A DNA stretch of 64,000 nucleotides. It comes from an uncultured Allomuricauda sp. Its GTDB lineage: Bacteria; Bacteroidota; Bacteroidia; Flavobacteriales; Flavobacteriaceae. A model generated the notes under the pieces. That model did not search any database and was not told the origin of the DNA. It saw only the letters and a list, made by a program, of their open reading frames with translations. The stretch's first letter is position 1. Every line of letters begins with the position of its first letter. The position numbers were made by a program, and so were the translations under genes. The DNA is taken from contig NZ_CANMOO010000001.1 of the NCBI RefSeq assembly GCF_947499585.1, forward strand, positions 868,001-932,000, given 5' to 3'. Positions 43,646 through 53,390 of this stretch are shown piece by piece.

Positions 43646-46039
43646 GTGAAGAAGTTAAAAAGAGTACTTAGAGTACTTGTTCCTATATTACTTGCTGTAA
43701 TCATTAGTGCCTTTTTATTCATAAACAGCCTTAAGCCCGATTATGATGGAGAAAAAGTATTGCCTGGGTTAGAAAGTGAGGTAACTGTTTTTTATGACAC
43801 TTATGGAATTCCCCATATTTATGCTGATAATGAAAATGATGCTTTTCGTGCTTTAGGATATGCTCATGCACAAGATCGTCTTTGGCAAATGGAATTGCTT
43901 AGGAGAGTTGCTAAAGGTGGACTTTCTGAAGTTTTCGGAAAGGATTTGTTAGAAACGGATAGATTTTTCCTTTCTCTGGGAATAAGCGATTATACAACCC
44001 AAACAGTTTCCAGGTTAGACATGGATAGTGATATGGTGATTCTTTCAAATGCATATTTGGATGGGATAAATGAGTTTATTAAAGAAGGCCCTACACCTAT
44101 AGAATTTTACCTTACAGGATTGGAAAAAACACCCTTCTCTCTTGAGGATATCTATAATGCAACGGGTTACATGGCCTTTAGTTTTGCCATGGCCCATAAA
44201 ACAGATCCCTTGTTGACCAATATTCGAAATCAGTTTGGTGATGACTATGTTAAGGATTTAGCCATAGATTCGGATACTTCAACGGTTTGGATCAATAATT
44301 ATAAAAGACCAGATTTAGATTCCATTGATATAAATATTATAGGTGGTATTACTCGCGCTTTGAAAAAATTGCCCATACCTCAATTTATTGGGAGCAATAG
44401 TTGGGTCTTGGCACCTGAGAAGACTAAAAATGGAAAAGTTATACTGGCAAACGACCCCCATGTTGGTTTTGCCCAGCCCTCTGTTTGGTACGAAGCTCAT
44501 ATGAGTACCCCTAAATATGAAAAATACGGGTACCACTTTGCAGGCATACCGTTTCCTGTATTGGCCCATGACAGAAATTTAGCCTTTGGCCTAACAATGT
44601 TTGAAAATGATGATATTGATTTTTACTTTGAAGAAACTCATCCAACTGATAGCACAAAGTATAAAACCGAAACAGGGTGGGAAGAGTATGAGGTTGTAAG
44701 TAAGAACATTAAGGTTAAAGATAGTGGTGACATCACTTTTACTTATAAGAAGACAAGGCACGGTCCTATATTGAACAATATTGCAAAACAAATCAAAGGA
44801 GAACGTCCAATTGCTATGTCATGGATTTATACCCAGGTGGAGAACCAGGTAATAGATGGACTGTATGGTATGGGTCATGCCGAAAACATAGATGAATTTG
44901 AAGCAGAATTACCCAAAGTACACGCACCGGGCTTAAATGTAATGTATGGTGATGCTGCCGGGAATGTTGCATGGTGGGCCACCGCCAAGTTGTATCAAAT
45001 GCCAGATAGCATATCCACCAAATTTGTCCTTGATGGAACAACAGGGAAAGAAGAGCGTTTGGATTATCTTGATTTTTCAAAGAATCCAAGTGCGGTAAAT
45101 CCACCTTGGAATTATGTGTATTCGGCCAATAACCAGCCAGATTCTATTTCTGGAAGGTTGTACCCAGGGTATTATTTGCCAGAAAATAGAGCTAGAAGAA
45201 TCGTACAGTTGCTGGATTCAAAAAGTGATTGGGACAAAGAATCCACATCAGAAATGATACTCGATGTCACTTCAACCGTGAACCCAGCTTTGGTTACAGA
45301 GTTGATAAAACTTCTAGATGTCACCAACTTATCCGAAGAGCAATTGGTGCAAGTGGATGCACTCAAAAATTGGAATGGGGAGTATACGCTTGACAACACA
45401 AATGCAGTACTTTATCATAGGTGTGAGTATTATGTTTTAAAAAATACTTTTGAAGATGAATTGGGAGAAGAACAATTCAATCAGTTTTTAAGCACACATT
45501 TACTTAAACGCCATATAGCTAAGGGAACTAGCATGGAGTCTGGGAAATGGTGGGATAATGTCCATACAAAAGATATAATTGAAACTAGGGATGATATTGT
45601 ATTAAAATCTTTTGCAGATGCATGGTATTCCTTGATAAATGACTTTGGTACAGACCCAACCCAATGGACTTGGGAAAGGGTACATACTTTGGAACATGAG
45701 CATCCCATAGGTAAAGTAGAGTCGTTACGAAAGTTTTTTAATGTGGGTCCTTATCCGGTACATGGTACTAGGGAAGTTATCAATAATATGGCGTTTCCTT
45801 ATGATAGCACAGGTTTTTATAAAGTCAATTCGGGACCATCAACACGTCGTATCATAGATTTTTCAGATATAGAGAATAGTATTAGTATTCTACCCACAGG
45901 TCAATCCGGAAACCCTTTCAGCAAGCACTACAAAGATCAAGCAGAACTGTTTGTCAATGGTAAGTTTAGAAAAATGATGATGAACAAGCAAGAAATTGAA
46001 AGTAGCGCTGAATCCGTGTTGATATTTTCTAAAGAATAG
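43646..46039 (+). CDS. Penicillin acylase family (Ntn-hydrolase) protein
   Basis: 797 residues from a GTG start at 43646; the hydrophobic segment at residues 7-27 is a signal or anchor. The alpha-chain part has VTVFYDTYGIPHIYADNEND (family GIPHI motif) and GYAHAQDRLWQMELLRR. The autocatalytic nucleophile is predicted at Ser250 in IGSNSWVLAPEKT, the new N terminus of the beta chain after self-cleavage. Further motifs are LANDPHVGF and TRHGPILN. The family hydrolyses amide bonds of penicillins, cephalosporins or acyl-homoserine lactones; which applies here is not visible. It is monocistronic, 82 bases after dsbD. Confidence 0.92.
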   Translation: MKKLKRVLRVLVPILLAVIISAFLFINSLKPDYDGEKVLPGLESEVTVFYDTYGIPHIYADNENDAFRALGYAHAQDRLWQMELLRRVAKGGLSEVFGKDLLETDRFFLSLGISDYTTQTVSRLDMDSDMVILSNAYLDGINEFIKEGPTPIEFYLTGLEKTPFSLEDIYNATGYMAFSFAMAHKTDPLLTNIRNQFGDDYVKDLAIDSDTSTVWINNYKRPDLDSIDINIIGGITRALKKLPIPQFIGSNSWVLAPEKTKNGKVILANDPHVGFAQPSVWYEAHMSTPKYEKYGYHFAGIPFPVLAHDRNLAFGLTMFENDDIDFYFEETHPTDSTKYKTETGWEEYEVVSKNIKVKDSGDITFTYKKTRHGPILNNIAKQIKGERPIAMSWIYTQVENQVIDGLYGMGHAENIDEFEAELPKVHAPGLNVMYGDAAGNVAWWATAKLYQMPDSISTKFVLDGTTGKEERLDYLDFSKNPSAVNPPWNYVYSANNQPDSISGRLYPGYYLPENRARRIVQLLDSKSDWDKESTSEMILDVTSTVNPALVTELIKLLDVTNLSEEQLVQVDALKNWNGEYTLDNTNAVLYHRCEYYVLKNTFEDELGEEQFNQFLSTHLLKRHIAKGTSMESGKWWDNVHTKDIIETRDDIVLKSFADAWYSLINDFGTDPTQWTWERVHTLEHEHPIGKVESLRKFFNVGPYPVHGTREVINNMAFPYDSTGFYKVNSGPSTRRIIDFSDIENSISILPTGQSGNPFSKHYKDQAELFVNGKFRKMMMNKQEIESSAESVLIFSKE

Positions 46040-46234
46040 ACTAAGTCGAACCGGATGTTTAAGAACTATATCTCATATGTTCTTTATGATAGTATATTTA
46101 TCAGAAATTTATGTTAATTTTTAAGGATTTTCTATTTTTTTGCGCTTCAACAGGTTTGATGATTATAAATAGTATTTTAGTTTAGCTAATTTAAATAAGA
46201 ATTGTCTTACCCCAGGCACAACCTAACATAAATT

Positions 46235-46987
46235 ATGATTCGTTTTTTTAAGAATTCTTTAGTGTCATTTTTGGCCTTTAGCGTCTTTTCCATAGCCTAT
46301 GGTCAAGATGTAGCGCAAGTAAAATATTATAATTTTTTTGACCAACAGGTCGGTGTTGAGAACACGGGACTGTATCAAGGAATTGTGTATGCCGAGCAAT
46401 ACAGAACAATCAATGAAAAAACCCAATTCTTTAAAACTCGGGACTTTCTTAAAGGTAGTGTCTGTTATGACGGACAGTGCTACTATGACCTGGATTTAAA
46501 GTATAACGTCTATGAAGACGAAGTTTTGATGAGGTTAATTACCAAAGCGGGAGGGGGTACAATCAAGTTGTTTAAAGATCATGTAGATAGCTTTGAAATT
46601 ACTGGAAGCAATTTTATTAAAATTCTTCCAAAGGATGCGCCTTCTTTGAATGCTTATGGTTTTTATGAAGTAGCCTTTAGTAATTCACGATTTACCTTAT
46701 ACACAAAACACGTCAAGAAAAATTTTGAAAGAAAAGATAGGAAATCTCTCTATTACGAATTTTTGAAAGGTCAAAGTGAGCACGTCCTTTTTTACAACGA
46801 TACATATACCATTATTAATTCCAAGAAAGACATAGTAGAATTGTTCCCAGCACAAAAGAAGGAAATCGACAAATTCTACAATGTGGCAAGATCACTAAGA
46901 AAATCAAATCCAGATGGTTTTCAGGTCAGTCTAATGAAACGCATTGAAATACTACTATCCCGAACCGAAAACCAATCAGGAGAATGA
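46235..46987 (+). CDS. Exported protein of unknown function heading the DUF4249 locus
   Basis: 250 residues with a signal peptide (hydrophobic 9-21, cleavage probably after SIAYGQ). The mature part is beta-strand-rich with many Tyr and Phe residues. A Cys pair (VCYDGQCYYDLDLKYNVYED, key residues Cys-Tyr-Asp-Gly-Gln-Cys) may form a disulfide. I recognise no family. It is not FecR-like: no membrane helix follows an N-terminal cytoplasmic domain. Its stop overlaps the start of the TonB receptor gene by 4 bases (ATGA), so it belongs to the same operon and is probably a periplasmic or surface partner. The 195 bases before it contain no clear TAnnTTTG promoter. Confidence 0.7.
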   Translation: MIRFFKNSLVSFLAFSVFSIAYGQDVAQVKYYNFFDQQVGVENTGLYQGIVYAEQYRTINEKTQFFKTRDFLKGSVCYDGQCYYDLDLKYNVYEDEVLMRLITKAGGGTIKLFKDHVDSFEITGSNFIKILPKDAPSLNAYGFYEVAFSNSRFTLYTKHVKKNFERKDRKSLYYEFLKGQSEHVLFYNDTYTIINSKKDIVELFPAQKKEIDKFYNVARSLRKSNPDGFQVSLMKRIEILLSRTENQSGE

Positions 46988-49755
46988 AAAAACTTTTTAC
47001 TATCATCGTGCTTCTTGTAAGCACGCAATACGCCATTGCACAGGAAGAAATACCAAAAATTTCAGTTTCATTTACTAATGTAGATGTGTCAAGGGCACTT
47101 GAAATGATTGAGAACAAAACTGACTATAAATTCTATTATTTGGATGAGTGGCTAGAAAATGTGAAGGTTACGGGTGATTTTCAAGATACTCAGGTAAGCC
47201 TAATATTAGATGATTTGTTCAAAAATACTGTGTTGAACTTTTACATTTCTGATGACCAAAAGATATTTCTGTTGCAGAACAATCAGATTTATGATTCCCT
47301 CCCAGATGATTTTTTTGGAGAACAAGAAGATCAGCTTTCGGATGAAGAAATAGGATATGAGCAATTAAAAGACTTAGGGCCTTTATTTGTCAACTCAAAT
47401 GATGGTGCAAATAGAGGATTGGAAGTTGTAAAAATTGGTAGAGAAAACAGAAACAATAGAAGGAGGACCTTCACATTGAGTGGAAAGATAGTTAATGCCA
47501 AAGGCCAACCAATACCAGACTTGGCGCTAATTATCAAAGGCAAAGATATCGGAACATCAACTAATGCAAGTGGAAACTACACGGTAGAACTTCCTGTTGG
47601 TGAGAACATTATTGAAACACGAGGACTTGGTATACAAGATTCCAGGACTAAAGTGATTTTATATAACGATGGGGTTTTTAATTTTCAATTGGATGAAAGT
47701 GTTGAGGTATTGGACGAGGTGGTAGTGCAGGCCAATAGAGACCGAAACGTGGAAGCAGCTTTGACTGGGGTAACCCTTATTGAAGTTGAAAAAATAAAGA
47801 ATATCCCCTTGGTTTTGGGAGAGAGGGATATACTCAAGGCTGCGGTAACTCTACCCGGTATTACCACAGCAGGTGAAGGTGCTGCCGGTTTTAATGTAAG
47901 AGGAGGTAGAACGGACCAAAATTTAATTTTATTGGATAATGGTGTTATCTATAACCCATCACACTTTTTTGGAATCTTTTCCGCTATTAATCCTTTTAGT
48001 ACTGGGTCAGCGGAAATTTACAAGGGAAATATTCCTGCCGAGTATGGTGGTAGGCTTTCCTCTGTTTTTGATATCACCACAAAGGATGGAAATACCGAGA
48101 AATTTGCTGGTGAAGCCTCTATTGGACCTGTAACGAGCAATATTGTTCTTGAAGCACCTATAGTTAAGGATAAATCAGCTTTACTTGTTGGAGGTAGAGC
48201 TACATATTCAGATTGGATATTACGTTCCTTAGATGATGAACAATTAAATAATAGTACAGCTTCATTTTTTGATGTAGTTGCAAAATACAACCATACCATA
48301 AATGAAAACAATGAGATAAAAGCAACTGGATATTTTAGCCGCGATGCTTTTAGTATTACCTCAGATTCCATATTTGATTATAGCAACAGACTGGTTTCAT
48401 TGAAGTGGGATCATAAATTCAGCGAAAAAACAACAGGAAGCCTTATTCTTTCTAACAGTGAATACAAATTTGGAATTGAGTTTGATGGCGAATCCAATGA
48501 CGATTTTGATTTAGGGTATAAGAACAATGAAACTGAGGTTAAAATAAAGATGAAATACCTTCATAGTGATAAACATAAATTTGATTACGGTATATCTAGT
48601 AAGCTTTATGTGGTAGACCCGGGAGATATTGTGCCACTAGGAGCCCAGTCAGATGTCTCTTCTTTGACCATACCTCAAGAACGGGGTCTGGAATCGGCAG
48701 TTTTTATATCTGATAGCTATAAAGTCAATGATAAATTGCTGATAGACATGGGACTCAGGTTTTCATTTTATGCTGCTCTCGGTGCTTCATCCCAGCGAAT
48801 TTATCAAGATAATGCACCACTCAATAGCGGTACTTTTGTGGAGACTCAAGAGTTCGATAAAAATGAAGTGATCGAAACTTATGGAGGTCCAGAGGTGCGA
48901 CTATCTGCAAGGTATTTTATAAAGCCAGACCTGTCAGTAAAGGCAAGTCTTAATAACGCTTACCAGTACATCCATACATTATCCAATAACACAACGGTAT
49001 CACCAACAGATACATGGAAATTATCGGATTTAAATATTGAACCTCAGGAAGCATATCAGGCTTCACTAGGGTTATACAAGAATTTTGAAGGCAACAAATA
49101 TGAGCTGAGTGTTGAAGGATATTACAAACAACAAAAAAACCTGTTGGATTATAAAGTAGGTGCTCAGTTATTGCTTAATGAAGCTATTGAAACCGAAGTG
49201 TTGCAAGGAGACGGAAAAGCATATGGGGTAGAGTTTCTTCTAAAGAAAAGCGAAGGAAAATTAAACGGATGGTTAGGCTATACCTATTCACGTTCCTTTG
49301 TAAAATTGGATAGTGAGTTCAATGAAGAGAGGGTAAACAATGGAGACTTTTTTCCGTCAAACTTTGATAAGCCTCATGATATAAGTGTAGTTGCCAACTA
49401 TAAGTTCACCAGAAGATTTAGTGCATCGGCGAATTTTGTGTATCAGACAGGAAGACCTGTCACATTTCCTATAGGAAGCTTTTCTTTCAATAATTCGGAG
49501 TTTGTTTTTTATAGTGACAGGAACAAGTTCAGAATCCCAGACTATTATCGATTGGATTTGAGCTTTAACATGGAAGGAAATCATAAGATTAAAAAGTTTG
49601 CACATAGTTTTTGGAGCTTTTCAATCTATAACGTACTGGGAAGAAATAACCCATATTCTGTATTCTTTGTAACACAAGATGGAGATATAAAAGCATTCCA
49701 AAGCTCTATTTTCTCAATCCCAGTGCCTACTATAACCTATAATTTTAAGTTTTAA
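46984..49755 (+). CDS. TonB-dependent receptor with STN and carboxypeptidase-regulatory-like domains
   Basis: 923 residues. Signal peptide (1-19, AIAQ), then an STN domain (about 25-105, ISVSFTNVDVSRALEMIENK). A CarboxypepD_reg-like beta sandwich follows (about 162-240, FTLSGKIVNAKGQPIPDLAL). The plug (about 245-365) has VLDEVVVQANRD and GFNVRGGRTDQNLILLDNG. The rest is a 22-stranded outer-membrane barrel ending in a typical aromatic strand (TITYNFKF). It imports or binds a ligand using TonB energy. STN domains usually signal to a FecR anti-sigma factor, but no FecR or ECF sigma gene is in the window. It is followed after 4 bases by the first of eight DUF4249 lipoproteins. Confidence 0.95.
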   Translation: MKKLFTIIVLLVSTQYAIAQEEIPKISVSFTNVDVSRALEMIENKTDYKFYYLDEWLENVKVTGDFQDTQVSLILDDLFKNTVLNFYISDDQKIFLLQNNQIYDSLPDDFFGEQEDQLSDEEIGYEQLKDLGPLFVNSNDGANRGLEVVKIGRENRNNRRRTFTLSGKIVNAKGQPIPDLALIIKGKDIGTSTNASGNYTVELPVGENIIETRGLGIQDSRTKVILYNDGVFNFQLDESVEVLDEVVVQANRDRNVEAALTGVTLIEVEKIKNIPLVLGERDILKAAVTLPGITTAGEGAAGFNVRGGRTDQNLILLDNGVIYNPSHFFGIFSAINPFSTGSAEIYKGNIPAEYGGRLSSVFDITTKDGNTEKFAGEASIGPVTSNIVLEAPIVKDKSALLVGGRATYSDWILRSLDDEQLNNSTASFFDVVAKYNHTINENNEIKATGYFSRDAFSITSDSIFDYSNRLVSLKWDHKFSEKTTGSLILSNSEYKFGIEFDGESNDDFDLGYKNNETEVKIKMKYLHSDKHKFDYGISSKLYVVDPGDIVPLGAQSDVSSLTIPQERGLESAVFISDSYKVNDKLLIDMGLRFSFYAALGASSQRIYQDNAPLNSGTFVETQEFDKNEVIETYGGPEVRLSARYFIKPDLSVKASLNNAYQYIHTLSNNTTVSPTDTWKLSDLNIEPQEAYQASLGLYKNFEGNKYELSVEGYYKQQKNLLDYKVGAQLLLNEAIETEVLQGDGKAYGVEFLLKKSEGKLNGWLGYTYSRSFVKLDSEFNEERVNNGDFFPSNFDKPHDISVVANYKFTRRFSASANFVYQTGRPVTFPIGSFSFNNSEFVFYSDRNKFRIPDYYRLDLSFNMEGNHKIKKFAHSFWSFSIYNVLGRNNPYSVFFVTQDGDIKAFQSSIFSIPVPTITYNFKF

Positions 49756-49759
49756 ATGT

Positions 49760-50983
49760 ATGAAACTACTAAAAAAACATTTTTGCTTTTTAGTAGTCAT
49801 CAGCATCGTTTTGCTATTTATTGGATGCGTTGAGGAATTTATTCCAAGAGCAGGTGAATTTAATGACATTCTTGTAGTTGAGGCTACAGTAACCAATGAA
49901 ATGAAACATCACAAGATTTATTTGAATAGGACATATTCTTTTGAAGATGAAATTGCGCTTGCGGAAACCAATGCGCAGGTTATGATTCTTGAAGATTCAA
50001 ACAACCAGCATATGTTTGAAGAATCAGAACCAGGCGTATATACTTCAATCAATGCGTTCAATGTTGTTCCAGGGGCTAATTATCAACTAAAGATTACCAT
50101 GAAAGATGGCAGTTCGTTTAGTTCTGATAAAATGACCTTGCCCCAGGGTTCCGCAATAGATAGTTTGTATACGGAACGTATTGTAAACGATTTTGGTGAA
50201 GAGGGCATGGGAATTTATGTAGATAATACCAATGCTCAAGAAGGTTCAAAAAACTTTCGATATGAATATATAGAAACCTATAAAGTCATAGCGCCAGATT
50301 GGAATTCAGTTGCACTGGTCAATGTACCGCAACCCGTATGCCCCATGGTAATAAAAGCAGGTAGAGAGCGGGAGGAACGTGTATGTTATACCTCAAAGAG
50401 CTCCAACGGTATAATTTTGACCAGCACGGATAACTTTGATGAGAACCGGGTGCAAAGATTTCTTGTTCGGTTTATTGATAGGAGCAATTACATTCTATCC
50501 CATCGCTATAGTATTTTGGTAAAACAATATGCGCAAAGCAATGCAGCACATTCCTTTTATGAGGCACTTAAAGAGTTTTCAAGTTCAGAAAGCTTGTTTT
50601 CCGAGACACAGCCTGGGTTTTTAGAAGGAAACCTGCATTCCGATTCTGATAGGAACAAACAAGTTTTGGGGTATTTTGATGTATCCACAGTTTCTGAAAA
50701 AAGGATTTATTTCGATTATGAAGATTACTTTCCTGGTGAAGAACTTCCTCCATATGCAGATCCATGCCAAAGAGCCGCACCAAAAGTGGCCGCAGGACAT
50801 AGTTCTGAACCTAGGTGTATTCTTCCGGTACTTGTGGAAATGGATTTAATACGATACGTGACTGATAATTCAAGCTATACAGGCCCTCAGTCAGAAGGAG
50901 GCCCTTTTATAACAGTTCCCCGTGTATGTGGGGATTGCACGGTTTTAGGCTCAACTGAGATTCCAACATTTTGGGAAGAATGA
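49760..50983 (+). CDS. DUF4249 lipoprotein, array copy 1
   Basis: 407 residues; lipobox FIGC with Cys23 as the lipidated residue, followed by an acidic stretch (CVEEF) that may act as a surface-export signal. The N-terminal half (to ~residue 125) looks like a beta sandwich (VVEATVTNEMKHHKIYLNRT). Cysteines at 194, 209, 336, 353, 390 and 393 define the full six-cysteine set used to compare the other copies; the last two form CGDC. Being closest to the receptor gene, it holds the position where a lone DUF4249 partner normally sits. It is the most divergent in the N-terminal strands (IPRAGEFNDILVV instead of the usual EDFESA). No function is established for the family. Confidence 0.93.
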   Translation: MKLLKKHFCFLVVISIVLLFIGCVEEFIPRAGEFNDILVVEATVTNEMKHHKIYLNRTYSFEDEIALAETNAQVMILEDSNNQHMFEESEPGVYTSINAFNVVPGANYQLKITMKDGSSFSSDKMTLPQGSAIDSLYTERIVNDFGEEGMGIYVDNTNAQEGSKNFRYEYIETYKVIAPDWNSVALVNVPQPVCPMVIKAGREREERVCYTSKSSNGIILTSTDNFDENRVQRFLVRFIDRSNYILSHRYSILVKQYAQSNAAHSFYEALKEFSSSESLFSETQPGFLEGNLHSDSDRNKQVLGYFDVSTVSEKRIYFDYEDYFPGEELPPYADPCQRAAPKVAAGHSSEPRCILPVLVEMDLIRYVTDNSSYTGPQSEGGPFITVPRVCGDCTVLGSTEIPTFWEE

Positions 50984-52182
50984 AAAGAACATACAGCACA
51001 TATAAACTTTTACCCATTGGTGTAGTGCTGAGCTTCACCTTAGATGGATGCATAGAAGAATTTGATGCTGAGTTCGAAGATTTTGAAAGTGCTATCGTTG
51101 TAGAAGCCACCATTACGAATGAAATGGAACAGCAACAGGTTTTTTTAAGCCGTACCTACAAGTTTGAGGAAGAAGGACCAACGGCAGAAACTAATGCCCA
51201 AGTAAGGATAATAGAAGGAGGCAATACATATACATTACAGGAAACCGAACCAGGAACCTATGTGTCCGAACAAACATTTTCTGCCCAACCAAACGTAGCC
51301 TATCAATTGCTGATAGAAACCCAAAATGGTAGAAGATATAGTTCCAATGAAATGACGTTGACCGATACCGCCCAAATAGATAATTTAAGTGCGGAACGCA
51401 TAACCAATGATTTTGGTGAAGATGGGGTAGCTATTTTGGTGGATAGTTTTGATGCTACAGGAAATTCTAAAAACTTTAGATATGAATTCTCAGAAACCTA
51501 TAAAGTTATAGCCCCAGAATGGAATGCCTTTGACCTAAAGAGTACTGGAATAGAATGTGGGGTGGATGTAATTCCAAAAACGGAACAAGATCAAGTTTGT
51601 TTTGCCTCAAATGTTTCTAATGACATCATTTTGGCCAGCACAGCCAATTTTGATGAAAATAGGATAAGTAAGTTTATGGTGCAATTTGTAAGTGGGGAAA
51701 ACTATATCATTTCCCACCGGTATAGTGTGGAGGTGACACAATATATATTGTCAAACGAGGCATTTTCATATTTTGAGGCCTTAGACCAATTTTCAAGCAC
51801 TGAAAGCCTTTTTTCTGAAAGCCAGCCTGGTTTCTTGATAGGCAATGTTTTTTCAGATGATAACCCAGATGAAAAAGTACTTGGTTTTTTTGATGTAAGT
51901 ACAGTTTCTAAAAAACGAATTTTTTTTAACTATGATGATTTTTACCCTGGAGAAGATTTACCACCATATGTAAATCCTTGTTTGGAAATAGCACCTAAAT
52001 TAATTAGCCAAGGCGGAGCTAGATGTATTCTAAGTGCGTTGGTAGATGCAAATCAAGTTAGTTACTCTAATGTAAATGATGACCCCCCTTTTGAAGAAGG
52101 CCCATATTTGGTAATACCTCGAGAATGCGGGGATTGCACAGTTTTAGGCAGTAATGAACAACCTGATTTTTGGATAGAATGA
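50980..52182 (+). CDS. DUF4249 lipoprotein, array copy 2
   Basis: 400 residues from the ATG at 50980, inside the GAATGA end of copy 1; an upstream TTG at 50971 is less likely. Lipobox LDGC, Cys24. The six-cysteine set is complete (IECGVD, QVCF, NPC, RCIL, ECGDC). It is the only copy in which the HRYSILV strand is altered (HRYSVEVTQYIL), which may change ligand contact. The RIFFNY segment is encoded by a run of eight T residues, a possible slippage point. The N-terminal domain is closest to the consensus of the array (EDFESAIVVEATITNEMEQQ). Confidence 0.93.
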   Translation: MKRTYSTYKLLPIGVVLSFTLDGCIEEFDAEFEDFESAIVVEATITNEMEQQQVFLSRTYKFEEEGPTAETNAQVRIIEGGNTYTLQETEPGTYVSEQTFSAQPNVAYQLLIETQNGRRYSSNEMTLTDTAQIDNLSAERITNDFGEDGVAILVDSFDATGNSKNFRYEFSETYKVIAPEWNAFDLKSTGIECGVDVIPKTEQDQVCFASNVSNDIILASTANFDENRISKFMVQFVSGENYIISHRYSVEVTQYILSNEAFSYFEALDQFSSTESLFSESQPGFLIGNVFSDDNPDEKVLGFFDVSTVSKKRIFFNYDDFYPGEDLPPYVNPCLEIAPKLISQGGARCILSALVDANQVSYSNVNDDPPFEEGPYLVIPRECGDCTVLGSNEQPDFWIE

Positions 52183-53390
52183 GGAAGAGAAACAAAATAT
52201 TCATAATGGTGATCGCTTCGTTTCCAATGATGTGTATTTGTTCATGCATCGAAACTTTTGAAACCAAGTTTGAGGATTTTGAAAGCGCTTTGGTATTCGA
52301 AGCTATAATAACAGATGAGTTAAAGCAGCATGAGGTAAAGGTCACTAGAACTTATGAGTTTGAGGATGAAGGCCCCGAGGCAGAATCAAATGCTGACGTT
52401 AGGATAGTGGACGGAACGGGAAATACTTTTGTGTTTCAAGAAACTCTTCCGGGCACCTACGTTTCCAATCAATCTTTTGCCGCACAATCTGGAACAACAT
52501 ATCAATTGTCCGTAACTACAAATGATGGCAGGTCTTACAGTTCAACGGTTATGGAGATGACGGAAAGCACCACCATTGACGAAGTCTCGGCACAGCGCAT
52601 TACAAATGATGAGGGAGTAGATGGAATGGCAATTTATGTAGATAGTTTTGATCCTTCTGGTAATTCGGTTAACTATAGGTATGAATATGAAGAAACCTAT
52701 AAAATAATTGCACCTCGACATAATAAGAATACTTTAGAAATTTTATTTTCTGTCTATCCTGAATGTGAAGCCAGAATTGTACCCAGAGAAGTTGAGGAGC
52801 GTGTTTGTTATGCCACCAACTTATCCAACAGGATTATCCAAACAACAACTAGTGAGTTGGATGAAGATAGAGTCGATAAGTTTCTTGTTCGTTTTATTCC
52901 AAGCGATGACTTCATTTTATCACATCGTTACAGTATTTTGGTGAGGCAGTATGTTCAGTCCAATATTGCCTATTCTTTTTACGAGACCCTTAATGAACTA
53001 TCTGGCAATGAGAGCCTTTTTTCAGAAACGCAACCTGGATTTCTAATAGGAAACGTTTCTTCAGATAATAGCAGAGATGAAAAGGTTTTGGGATATTTTG
53101 ATGTTTGTGCCACTAATGAGAAACGGATTTTTTTCGATTATAAGGACTTTTACCCAGATGAGCCTCTTCCTCCTTACATTGTCCCATGTGTTGAAAGTTC
53201 GCCACTGGAGATTAATCATCCACCAGGGACTTGCCCATTGATCAGGCAAATAGAATTGGATATTGTGGAACTAATTGGAGAAAATGAAGGCCAATTTCCT
53301 CTTGGAGGACCATTTATAATTGTTCCTCGCGAATGTGGAGATTGCACTGCACTTGGTAGTAATATACAACCTGATTTTTGGCTGGAATGA
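52179..53390 (+). CDS. DUF4249 lipoprotein, array copy 3
   Basis: 403 residues from the ATG at 52179 (overlap with copy 2). The lipid Cys is most likely Cys23 in CSCIETFE, with a second Cys at 21. The six family cysteines are present (PECEAR, RVCY, VPC, GTCPL, ECGDC). One additional Cys occurs in YFDVCATNEKR, where the other copies have Ser or Ala, so the mature protein has an odd free cysteine besides the lipidated one. The N-terminal domain carries a one-residue longer DGTGN turn shared with copies 6 and 7. Confidence 0.93.
   Translation: MRKRNKIFIMVIASFPMMCICSCIETFETKFEDFESALVFEAIITDELKQHEVKVTRTYEFEDEGPEAESNADVRIVDGTGNTFVFQETLPGTYVSNQSFAAQSGTTYQLSVTTNDGRSYSSTVMEMTESTTIDEVSAQRITNDEGVDGMAIYVDSFDPSGNSVNYRYEYEETYKIIAPRHNKNTLEILFSVYPECEARIVPREVEERVCYATNLSNRIIQTTTSELDEDRVDKFLVRFIPSDDFILSHRYSILVRQYVQSNIAYSFYETLNELSGNESLFSETQPGFLIGNVSSDNSRDEKVLGYFDVCATNEKRIFFDYKDFYPDEPLPPYIVPCVESSPLEINHPPGTCPLIRQIELDIVELIGENEGQFPLGGPFIIVPRECGDCTALGSNIQPDFWLE

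Noticed and set aside
46235..46987. Gene before the TonB receptor considered as a FecR anti-sigma factor
   Set aside because: It has a cleavable signal peptide at the N terminus and no internal membrane helix separating cytoplasmic and periplasmic parts.
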